From the NCBI RefSeq assembly GCF_011492945.1, contig NZ_CP045119.1:2542001-2606000 (forward strand): a stretch of 64,000 bases of DNA, given 5' to 3'. Of this stretch, positions 9,800 through 16,335 are shown in pieces. The notes under the pieces were generated by a model. That model saw only the letters and a program-made list of their open reading frames with translations, made no database searches and was not told the origin of the DNA. How positions within the stretch are numbered: the first letter of the stretch is position 1; each line of letters opens with the position of its first letter. A program made the translations under genes and the position numbers. This stretch comes from Rubrobacter tropicus (GTDB taxonomy: Bacteria > Actinomycetota > Rubrobacteria > Rubrobacterales > Rubrobacteraceae).

Positions 9800-9950
9800 G
9801 CGGTTTGCGAAGAGGTTGGGCCTCTTCGCAGGGCCATCAGCTTTCAGCCAGGAGCAAAAGCCGACCGCTGAGAGCGGACACGAAGCCGGAGCGGGCCGAT
9901 CGCTGACGGCGCGGATCGCAGGGGCCTAAGGCCCCTGCGATCCGCTTTAA
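9800..9950. repeat. Intergenic repeat element with two hairpins
   Basis: The 391-base gap between hemL and the next gene (9604-9994) has no convincing gene. It holds the hairpin GCGAAGAGG-ttggg-CCTCTTCGC, the repeat words ATCAGCTTTCAGCCAGG and CCGACCGCTGAGAGCGG, and a long perfect stem at 9911-9945. The remainder (9604-9799) upstream of hemL shows no clear motif. Confidence 0.7.
9911..9948 (+). terminator. Terminator-like long stem-loop
   Basis: GCGGATCGCAGGGGCC pairs perfectly with GGCCCCTGCGATCCGC around a three-base TAA loop and is followed by TTT. No plus-strand gene lies just upstream, so it may instead be part of the repeat element or block read-through from either side. Confidence 0.5.
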
Positions 9951-9994
9951 GACCTCCCAACACCCATCTGCAACGCGGGCTTCTCCGATCCTCT

Positions 9995-10186
9995 TCAGCG
10001 CCGGCCACCCGTCCGAAGCGCGGCGAAGACCAGTATCACGCCGACGGCAAGCAAGACCGCGCCCAGGGCCGCCCAGAAGGCCTGTCCGGTCATGAAGCTG
10101 CCGGGCAGAACGCCGATGCCCTGCAGCAACCATACGCCGCCCACGAGGGCCATCAACCCTCCCAACACCAGCAGCACGTAGCGCAT
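9995..10186 (-). CDS. Small two-span membrane protein
   Basis: ATG near 10186, about five bases after the hypB stop, gives 63 residues with two hydrophobic helices (roughly 3-22 and 32-55) separated by a Gly-rich turn with GIGVLPGSFMTG. It is the last gene of the hyp cluster by position. Short proteins of this pattern occur widely and have no assigned role; a link to hydrogenase is only by location. Confidence 0.5.
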   Translation of the reverse strand: MRYVLLVLGGLMALVGGVWLLQGIGVLPGSFMTGQAFWAALGAVLLAVGVILVFAALRTGGRR

Positions 10187-10191
10187 CCGGT

Positions 10192-10866
10192 TTAGTCTTT
10201 GTGCCGACCGGTCAGCCAGGAGCACCACTCGTCGACGCCCCGGCCCGTCGCGGCGCTCGTGAGGATGCGTTCGACGCCGGGGTTCACGGCGTCCAGGTTG
10301 CGGAGGAACTTTTCGAGGTCGAAGTGCAGGTGCGGGAGGAGGTCCATCTTGTTTACGAGGACGAGGTCGGCCGAGCGGAACATCAGGGGGTACTTGAGAG
10401 GCTTCTCCTCACCCTCCGTGATCGCGTACACCATCACCCGGACGTCCTCCCCCACCTTGAACTCCGCCGGGCACACGAGGTTCCCGACGTTCTCTATGAC
10501 GAGCACGTCGATGTCGTGCAGCGGGAGCTCGGCGAGGCCGGAGCGGACCATGTTCGCGTCCAGGTGGCACTCGCCGCCGAAGCCGGCGCCGGTGTTTACC
10601 TGCACTATGGGGGCGTGAAAACGCGCGAGCCTGTCGGCGTCGAGCGTCGTCTGCACGTCGCCTTCGAGCACCCCGATCCTGACCTTTCCGAGCGTCCGGT
10701 CCAGCGTGTGCTCCAGGAGCGCGGTCTTTCCGGCGCCGGGCGAGCTCATCATGTTGACCACGAAGTTGCCGGCGTGGTCGAACGCCTGGCGGTTGGCCTG
10801 GGCGAGCGCGTCGTTGGCGTCGAGGACACCTTCGAGGACTACTTTTTTGACGGCGGTGCGGTGCAT
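10192..10866 (-). CDS. hypB: Hydrogenase nickel incorporation GTPase HypB
   Basis: HypB is the SIMIBI-class GTPase that with HypA delivers nickel to the hydrogenase large subunit. Walker A SSPGAGKTAL is at 41-50, the switch region includes GVLEGDVQTTLDA, NKMD gives base specificity, and ECHLDANMV retains the Cys-His metal site near the G domain. There is no N-terminal His-rich nickel store or CCxxC high-affinity site, so it is the short 224-residue form. It follows hypA across a short repeat element; GAGGGAGG provides the ribosome site. Confidence 0.95.
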   Translation of the reverse strand: MHRTAVKKVVLEGVLDANDALAQANRQAFDHAGNFVVNMMSSPGAGKTALLEHTLDRTLGKVRIGVLEGDVQTTLDADRLARFHAPIVQVNTGAGFGGECHLDANMVRSGLAELPLHDIDVLVIENVGNLVCPAEFKVGEDVRVMVYAITEGEEKPLKYPLMFRSADLVLVNKMDLLPHLHFDLEKFLRNLDAVNPGVERILTSAATGRGVDEWCSWLTGRHKD

Positions 10867-10885
10867 GGGTGGCCTCCCTCTGGTC

Positions 10886-10921
10886 GGCGCTTTCAGCTAT
10901 CAGCCTTCGGCTATCAGCTTT
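10886..10921 (-). repeat. Short repeat unit between hypA and hypB
   Basis: On the minus strand the hypA end reads AAGCTGATAGCCGAAGGCTG followed by ATAGCTGAAAGC, the same iterated word as the large elements. It encodes the last hypA residues and its stop codon, then joins a leader CGCCGACCAGAGGGAGG before hypB. Confidence 0.7.
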
Positions 10922-11265
10922 TCGTCTTCCTGTCCTTCCATCTCCAATGATTCGACGTAGAGTTCTTCTCCCTGGGTGATCTCCAGGCTCGATGCTCCGC
11001 AAGCTTCGCATTGGAAGGGGAAGGTCTTGAGGGCGCTCTCGGCGCCGCATTCGCGGCACCGGCCGGTGGCGGGGACTTCTTCGAGGATCAGGGTTGCGCC
11101 TTCTATGGTCGTCCCTTGTGCCACGAGGTCGAAACTGAAGGTGAGGGCGGAGGGGACTACCTGGCGGAGGTGGCCGACTTTGAGGTAGACCTTCGTTACT
11201 TTGCGGCCTTCGGCGTGGCGGGCGGCGATGTCGACTACATGGCCGGCTATGGCTAGCTCGTGCAT
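10900..11265 (-). CDS. hypA: Hydrogenase maturation nickel metallochaperone HypA
   Basis: HypA binds nickel through its N-terminal MHEL (His2, Glu3) and partners with HypB. The zinc domain has two CxxC pairs at C70/C73 and C86/C89. At 121 residues it is of normal length. The last residues, EKLIAEG, are encoded by the intergenic repeat and are not a HypA family feature. It starts a few bases after the tandem-SIS gene stop. Confidence 0.95.
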   Translation of the reverse strand: MHELAIAGHVVDIAARHAEGRKVTKVYLKVGHLRQVVPSALTFSFDLVAQGTTIEGATLILEEVPATGRCRECGAESALKTFPFQCEACGASSLEITQGEELYVESLEMEGQEDEKLIAEG

Positions 11266-11268
11266 GGG

Positions 11269-12468
11269 TTATCCGGTCTTCCGAGGCGGGCCGTCTATCA
11301 GGCGGCGCAGGGTGTGGTAGATGGAGGCCTGGACCTCCTGGATGCGGGGGATGTAGTCCGAACGGACGACGATGGTGTGGTCGGCGAGGCCTTCGGCGAG
11401 GACGCGGCCCCCATCGTAGCCCAGGATCGCGACGGTCAGGAGGCCGCGTTTGCGGGCCTCGGCCAGGGCGGAGAGGATGTTCTTCGAGCCGCCGCTGGTC
11501 GAGAAGGCGACGGCCGCGTCTTCGGGCCTGGCGTGGGCTATGAGCTGGCGGGCGAAGATCGCCCCCGGGCCGATGTCGTTGGCGATGGCCGTGACGTTCG
11601 CCGGCTCGAACGAGAGCGAGACCGCCGGCACGGGGCGCAGCCCACAAGGCGGGTCCACGCAGTCGGCGGCCAGGTCGTTCGCGTCCGTGGCGGAACCGCC
11701 GTTGCCGAAGGCGATGATCTTGCCGCCGGCCCGCAGCCTCTCGGAGATCCCGCCGGCCGCCACCGAAATTCTCTCCGCCTCCGTCTCGGCCGCGAGCGCC
11801 CTTAGCCGGTTGGTCTCCCGCATCTTCTGGAGCATCGAACCCTGCACCTCTCCCACCACGGCTTCGAGCGGCTGCTCTCCCCTGCCGAGGAAAGGGTAGA
11901 GAAAAGACGAGCCGCCGACGTCGTGCCCCTGCTCCCTGTGCTCGAAGAACACGTGGACCGTCTCCCACAACACGTGGTAGAGGACCTCGAAGATCTCCTG
12001 GACTATAAATGGGTCCTCGTCCGGCGCCGCGAACGGGTGCTCCCCCGCCTCCCCCGTCAGGGCGAACGTCAGGGCCCCCGCCTCCCGCGCCGCTTTGAGC
12101 GACCTCTCGACCGCTTCGTCTCCCCCCGGGGACGCGAAGCCCATGACCATGTCTTGTGGCCGCAGCAGGACCGGCAGGCGTCTCTCGAAGTCCGGACCAA
12201 CGTCCAGGGCCGGGAGGGCGCGCTTGCCGACGATCACCGGGTGCACGAACTCGACGGAGACGTGCTCGGCGTCCGTCGCGGCCGATCCGTGGCCGAAGGC
12301 CAGTAGACGGCCGCCCGTCAAGAATCGGCGGGACATCTCCTTGCAGGCCTCGGCCAGCCGGGGTGCTTCCGCGTGGAAGAAGGATTCGAAGACCGGGTTG
12401 CGCCGGAGCAATTCTTCCCTGCTCCTGGCCGGGTTGGGGTTCGTGCCTGCCTGCCGGCCGTTGCTCAT
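11269..12468 (-). CDS. Tandem SIS-domain protein of the hyp cluster
   Basis: ATG at 12468 overlaps the upstream stop (ATGA) and gives 399 residues with two sugar-isomerase (SIS) domains. The second has the GmhA-like phosphosugar motifs FGNGGSATDANDLA and FSTSGGSKNI. The first keeps AFGHGSAATDAEHV but its later motif is ASPGGDEAV, suggesting a degenerate site. SIS domains bind or isomerise phosphosugars. Its position between hypE-cupin and hypA suggests a hydrogenase-related job that is not established; the ligand is unknown. Confidence 0.75.
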   Translation of the reverse strand: MSNGRQAGTNPNPARSREELLRRNPVFESFFHAEAPRLAEACKEMSRRFLTGGRLLAFGHGSAATDAEHVSVEFVHPVIVGKRALPALDVGPDFERRLPVLLRPQDMVMGFASPGGDEAVERSLKAAREAGALTFALTGEAGEHPFAAPDEDPFIVQEIFEVLYHVLWETVHVFFEHREQGHDVGGSSFLYPFLGRGEQPLEAVVGEVQGSMLQKMRETNRLRALAAETEAERISVAAGGISERLRAGGKIIAFGNGGSATDANDLAADCVDPPCGLRPVPAVSLSFEPANVTAIANDIGPGAIFARQLIAHARPEDAAVAFSTSGGSKNILSALAEARKRGLLTVAILGYDGGRVLAEGLADHTIVVRSDYIPRIQEVQASIYHTLRRLIDGPPRKTG

Positions 12469-12989
12469 GAGATCCACGATCCGACTTTGCCGAGCTCGGT
12501 CCACGAGCCGCCGGTCTTGGAGAACAGCCGGTAGCCGCCCGAGCCGACGTTCCAATCGAACTGCTGTCCGGCGTAGATCAGGGCCTGCGTCACCCGCCGG
12601 TCGAGCCCGACCCGCGAGAACCTGAGCGTCCCGTCCGAGCCCGGGAACATCCGGCGAAAACGCTCCCACCCGTCCCCATCCCTGAAGACGCGACGAAATT
12701 CCTCGTCGCCAACGCAGGTAAATCGTCCCTCCGGGTCGAAATCTGGTTCGATCGGGCGCCTCTCGCGGTTCTTGACCACAAAATCGGCCAGCGTCTCTTC
12801 GCCGAGGCCCTCCAGGTTCTCCCGCAGGTAAGAGAGCATACGCTCCTCGTCAACACCACCCCGCAACCCGCTGGTGGTCAAAGCGCGGACCACCTGGCCG
12901 GCGCCGACGTACAGACGGTCGAGGCAGGCATCCAGGACCTCCCGTTCGTCCGAGATGGTCCCGTTGAAGTGCGGGTGGGGCCTGTTCAT
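12465..12989 (-). CDS. Unknown protein of the hyp cluster (174 aa)
   Basis: I do not recognise this family. The 174 residues are soluble and acidic, with a helical N-terminal half (SDEREVLDACLDRLYVGAGQ) and a C-terminal half with several aromatic turns (FDWNVGSGGYRLFSK). There are no Cys pairs, signal peptide or membrane segments. It starts three bases after the cupin stop and overlaps the SIS gene start, so the three are probably translated as a coupled set. Confidence 0.6.
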   Translation of the reverse strand: MNRPHPHFNGTISDEREVLDACLDRLYVGAGQVVRALTTSGLRGGVDEERMLSYLRENLEGLGEETLADFVVKNRERRPIEPDFDPEGRFTCVGDEEFRRVFRDGDGWERFRRMFPGSDGTLRFSRVGLDRRVTQALIYAGQQFDWNVGSGGYRLFSKTGGSWTELGKVGSWIS

Positions 12990-12992
12990 GGT

Positions 12993-13478
12993 TCATTCTA
13001 CCTCCAGGGGTGGTCCGGTGACCTCCATGCCGTGGGAGCGGAACAGGCCGCGGAGTTCTTCGCTTGATGGTGCTCCCTTTACCCCCGACATCGCTTCGAA
13101 GAAGGCCTCCATCCCGCCCGCGGGCCGGAAGGCGAGGATCAACCTGCCCGTTCCTTCGCCGACATGGGCCCAAACGTGGGGTATCTCTCTCGGCGCGAAG
13201 ATGGAATCTCCGGGGTCCAATCGGTAACGTTCGTCGCCGATCTCGACGACGTACTCGCCCTCTACTACGTAGAACCACTCCTCCTGCCCGTGGTGGAGGT
13301 GCCGCGGCGGCCCGCCTTTGGAGCCGTTGGTGTTCTCTATGATCAAGAGTTCCCCGCCCGTCTCCGAACCGGACACCTTGCGGTCGATGGACATGGTGCC
13401 CAAAACCTTGCGTGGCTTTCGGAACCGGTCCCCGCCCGCCGGGACGAGGGCGCTCCGATCCGTCTGGCGTTCGGCCAA
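12993..13478 (-). CDS. Cupin-domain protein of the hyp cluster
   Basis: A single cupin barrel: PPRHLHHGQEEWFYVVEGEY supplies His, His and Glu of motif 1, and DPGDSIFAPREIPHVW supplies the motif 2 His. Metal binding is therefore likely. TTG at 13478 with GAGAGG eight bases upstream is the best start and keeps the conserved VPAGGDRFRKPR N-terminus. It follows hypE by 16 bases. Cupins of this type are sensors, isomerases or dioxygenases; the function in hydrogenase maturation is unknown. Confidence 0.8.
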   Translation of the reverse strand: MAERQTDRSALVPAGGDRFRKPRKVLGTMSIDRKVSGSETGGELLIIENTNGSKGGPPRHLHHGQEEWFYVVEGEYVVEIGDERYRLDPGDSIFAPREIPHVWAHVGEGTGRLILAFRPAGGMEAFFEAMSGVKGAPSSEELRGLFRSHGMEVTGPPLEVE

Positions 13479-13494
13479 ATCGTTTACCTCTCTT

Positions 13495-14562
13495 TCAACA
13501 GATCCTCGGCAACGGGTCTCCGACGAGCATGTCTATCATCCTGGTGCCTCCGAACTGGGTGTGCATCAGGACCATGCGCGCGGGCTCCTCGCGCACCTCG
13601 CCGATGATGGACGCCTCCCCCCCGCCCTCGACGGCTCGTAGCGCCTCCAGCGCGGCATCGGCCCGCCCCGGATCGACGACGGCGAGTAGCTTGCCCTCGT
13701 TGGCCACGTAGAGCGGGTCCATGCCGAGTATTTCGCACGCCCCGTTGACGACGTCCCGGATCGGGATTCTCTCTTCCCACAACGCCACGCTGTATCCGGA
13801 GTCGCGGGCGAGCTCGTTTAGCACGGTCCCCGCGCCGCCGCGCGTCGGGTCGCGCATGAAGCGGAGGCCGGGACCCGCGACGCCCTTCAAGGCGTCTACC
13901 AGGGGGGTCAGCGGTCTGGTGTCCGAGGGGACTTCGGCTTCCAGTTCGAGGTCCCCGCGCGCGATCAGGATGGCGGCCCCATGATCCCCCAGAGTGCCGG
14001 AGCAGAGGATCCTGTCCCCCGGCCGCACGGACGAGGAAGACAGGTTCAACCCGGGGTCAACTATCCCGATGCCGGTCGTGATCACGTACAGCCCGTCGCC
14101 CTTGCCGCGCTCGACGACCTTGGTGTCGCCTGTTGCGACCGGAACCCCGGCCCGTTCGGCGGCCCGGCCCATCGCCCCGACCTCGCGCGCGAGGATCTCC
14201 GTATCGAGCCCCTCCTCGACGATCAGGGCCGCCGAGAGTCCGATCGGCGTCGCCCCGGAGACGGCCAGGTCGTTGACGGTACCGTTGACGGCGAGCTCGC
14301 CGATGGATCCGCCGGGGAAGACGAGCGGGCGCACGACGTAGGAGTCTGTGGTCAGGGCCAGGCGCGCGTCGCCGTGAGGCAGTATCGCAGCGTCCGAGAG
14401 CGGGGCCAACGCCGGGTTGTCCAACGCCGGCAGCAAGAGGCTCTCGATCAGCTTGTGCGTGGCCTTGCCCCCGGCCCCGTGGCTCATGTCTATGCGCGGC
14501 GCGTCGAACCTCGGCGGACGGCGCCCCGGTCGCGCGCCGGCGGGTTCGAAACCCGTGCCCAC
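13495..14562 (-). CDS. hypE: Hydrogenase maturation protein HypE
   Basis: HypE dehydrates the thiocarboxamide on its own C-terminal Cys to a thiocyanate, the source of cyanide ligands. MSHGAGGKATHKLIE at the N-terminus, TTDSYVVRPLVFPGGSIGEL, MRDPTRGG and the obligate C-terminal PRIC are all present. GTG at 14562 gives 355 residues; TTG at 14580, overlapping the hypD stop as TTGA, is an alternative. The family relates to PurM and SelD, but the final Cys and context make it HypE. Confidence 0.95.
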   Translation of the reverse strand: MGTGFEPAGARPGRRPPRFDAPRIDMSHGAGGKATHKLIESLLLPALDNPALAPLSDAAILPHGDARLALTTDSYVVRPLVFPGGSIGELAVNGTVNDLAVSGATPIGLSAALIVEEGLDTEILAREVGAMGRAAERAGVPVATGDTKVVERGKGDGLYVITTGIGIVDPGLNLSSSSVRPGDRILCSGTLGDHGAAILIARGDLELEAEVPSDTRPLTPLVDALKGVAGPGLRFMRDPTRGGAGTVLNELARDSGYSVALWEERIPIRDVVNGACEILGMDPLYVANEGKLLAVVDPGRADAALEALRAVEGGGEASIIGEVREEPARMVLMHTQFGGTRMIDMLVGDPLPRIC

Positions 14563-14576
14563 CGTGTCGTTGCCGG

Positions 14577-15704
14577 TCAATTTCTGGAGCCTATCTCGAC
14601 CCTTTCGTGGGACTTGCGCCCGAAGTTGTAGTAGGCGGCGCAGGCACCTTCTGAGGAGACCATGAGCGCGCCTAGCGGACGCTCGGGCGTGCAGGCGGTG
14701 CCGAAGACCTTGCACTCCGGGGGCTTGAGGACGCCTTTGAGGACCTCGCCGCACTGGCAGGCCTTCGGGTCGGCGACGCGCACGCCCGGCACGGAGAACC
14801 GCTTCTCGGCGTCGAAGTCCGCGTACTCCTCCGACAGCTTCAACGCCGACTGGGCTATAAAGCCCAGGCCCCGCCACTCGAAGTACGGCCGGAGCTCGAA
14901 GACCTCGGCCATGCTGCGCAGGGCCGCCAGGTTGCCCTCCCAGGGGACGATGCGGCTGTACTGGTTCTCGACCTCGCAGCGCCCCTCTTCGAGCTGCCGC
15001 ATCAACATCAGGACGGACTGCAAGAGGTCGAGCGGCTCGAACCCGGCGACCACGCAGGGCTTGCCGTAGTCTTCGGGCATAAACTCGTAGGGGCGGCAGC
15101 CTATGACGGTGGAGACGTGTCCCGGTCCCACGAATGCGTCGAGCCTCAGGTCGGGCGAGTCGAGGAGCGCCCGCACGGGGGGCACGATGGTGACGTGGTT
15201 GCAGAAGACCGAGAAGTTCGGGAGGCCTTCCTTCCTGGCGCGTTGTAGGGTGAGCGCCGTCGAGGGTGCCGTCGTCTCGAAGCCTATGGCGTAGAAGACC
15301 ACCTCGCGGTCGGGGTTCTCGCGGGCGATGCGCAGGGCGTCCAGCGGGGAGTAGACCATCCTGACGTCGGCGCCTTCGGCCTTCATTTCGAGCAGGTTAC
15401 CTTTGGAGCCGGGGACGCGCATCATGTCGCCGAAGCAGGTAAAGATGACCTCGGGGCGCTCGGCGACGGAGATGCCCTCGTCGACGCGGCCCATCGGGAG
15501 GACGCAGACCGGGCAGCCCGGGCCGTGGACGAGCTCCACCTGATCCGGCAGGAGGTCCTTTATGCCGTGGCGGTAGATGGTGTGGGTGTGGCCGCCGCAG
15601 ACCTCCATAACCTTGTAGTGGCGGTCGGGTTCGGCGACGGAGGCTATCTCGGCGGCCACCGCGCGGGCGATCTCACCGTCCCTGAACTCGCTTACGTATT
15701 TGAT
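14577..15704 (-). CDS. hypD: Hydrogenase maturation Fe-S protein HypD (apparent ATC start)
   Basis: HypD is the 4Fe-4S scaffold on which Fe(CN)2CO is built with HypC and HypE. EVCGGHTHTIYRHG, HGPGCPVCVLP, FEPLDLLQS and the C-terminal CQCGEVLKG are present. The conserved N-terminus KYVSEFRDGEIARA lies upstream of the first canonical start (GTG, 15659) and is preceded by ATC at 15704 with GGGAG five bases before it. Starting there gives 375 residues, close to the roughly 373 typical of the family. No ATG, GTG or TTG occurs in that stretch, so ATC initiation or a point error is likely. Confidence 0.92.
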   Translation of the reverse strand: MKYVSEFRDGEIARAVAAEIASVAEPDRHYKVMEVCGGHTHTIYRHGIKDLLPDQVELVHGPGCPVCVLPMGRVDEGISVAERPEVIFTCFGDMMRVPGSKGNLLEMKAEGADVRMVYSPLDALRIARENPDREVVFYAIGFETTAPSTALTLQRARKEGLPNFSVFCNHVTIVPPVRALLDSPDLRLDAFVGPGHVSTVIGCRPYEFMPEDYGKPCVVAGFEPLDLLQSVLMLMRQLEEGRCEVENQYSRIVPWEGNLAALRSMAEVFELRPYFEWRGLGFIAQSALKLSEEYADFDAEKRFSVPGVRVADPKACQCGEVLKGVLKPPECKVFGTACTPERPLGALMVSSEGACAAYYNFGRKSHERVEIGSRN

Positions 15705-15721
15705 GGTCGCTCCCTTCGGTC

Positions 15722-15752
15722 GCTTAGCTGTCAGCTTTCAGCCGTCAGCTTT
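15722..15752 (-). repeat. Short repeat unit between second hypC and hypD
   Basis: Minus-strand AAGCTGACGGCTGAAAGCTG followed by ACAGCTAAGC. It supplies the last codons and stop of the upstream hypC-family gene and then leads into ACCGAAGGGAGCGACC just before the hypD ATC. Confidence 0.7.
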
Positions 15753-15982
15753 TGCTGGCCTACTTTGGCTATAGCTGCCCCGCCGTGGGTTAGTAGGGTT
15801 TCGCCTACGCTTACCGGGGAGACCAGTTCTATGGCCACTGTGGTCCGGTTGCCGGAGGCGTCTTCGCAGGTGGCGTCGTCGCCGGCGATGGAGACGACCC
15901 TGAGGGGGATGCCGGCGTCGGAGCAGACGATGCAGCCCTCGTGGGTCGTGGTGCAAGAGTTGGTGTAGGTGGAGTTTTCCAT
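15731..15982 (-). CDS. HypC/HupF-family protein, second copy
   Basis: An 83-residue HypC-like chaperone with an N-terminal extension: the conserved Cys is not residue 2 but lies in CTTTHEGCIVCSDAGIPLRV. VSVGETLLTHGGAAIAKV matches the HypC core. This form, with Cys and His residues ahead of the core, is what I recall from actinobacterial uptake-hydrogenase clusters. It starts two bases after hypC. The C-terminal KLTAES is encoded by the repeat element. It may pair with HypD for a different client or step than the canonical HypC; this is inference. Confidence 0.8.
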   Translation of the reverse strand: MENSTYTNSCTTTHEGCIVCSDAGIPLRVVSIAGDDATCEDASGNRTTVAIELVSPVSVGETLLTHGGAAIAKVGQQKLTAES

Positions 15983-15984
15983 GA

Positions 15985-16263
15985 TCACTCTATCTGGGAG
16001 GTTCTTAGTTCTTCCAGTTCGGCCTCGTAGGCGTCTCCGAGCTCCCGCAGGGCGTCGAGGGTCGCCCGCGCTTCGGCTTCGTCCAGCTTGGACATCGCGA
16101 AGCCCACGTGGATCAGGACCCAGTCCCCGACTTCTAAGCTCTCGTCCTCGTTGTGGACGAGGCCTATGTTTATGTTGCGGCGGACGCCGCTCACCTCCGC
16201 CTTGGCGAGGAGAAGGTCTTCGTCCAGGATCTCCACGACCCTCCCCGGTATTCCCAGGCACAT
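15985..16263 (-). CDS. hypC: Hydrogenase maturation chaperone HypC
   Basis: The canonical form begins MCLGIPGRV, with the catalytic Cys2 exposed after Met removal. HypC carries iron with HypD and docks on the large subunit precursor. The 92 residues include EVGDWVLIHVGFAMSKLDE and a helical C-terminus. GGGAGG six bases before the ATG is a good ribosome site, in a leader shared with other repeat-linked genes. Confidence 0.95.
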   Translation of the reverse strand: MCLGIPGRVVEILDEDLLLAKAEVSGVRRNINIGLVHNEDESLEVGDWVLIHVGFAMSKLDEAEARATLDALRELGDAYEAELEELRTSQIE

Positions 16264-16286
16264 GTTGTGCCTCCCTTCGGTCGGCG

Positions 16287-16335
16287 CTTTCAGACGTCAG
16301 CTTTCAGCTATCAGCTTTCAGCTTGTTTGCGAAGG
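16287..16335 (-). repeat. Repeat unit between hypF and hypC
   Basis: On the minus strand AAGCTGAAAGCTGATAGCTG is followed by AAAGCTGACGTCTGAAAGC. The first part codes for the last hypF residues and contains its TGA stop. It is joined to GCCGACCGAAGGGAGG, the hypC ribosome-binding leader. Confidence 0.75.

Noticed and set aside
14577-14877. Longer N-terminus for HypE running back into hypD
   Set aside because: The upstream frame is antisense-like, Arg-rich sequence overlapping hypD; the conserved start and local GTG/TTG codons place the start after the hypD stop.
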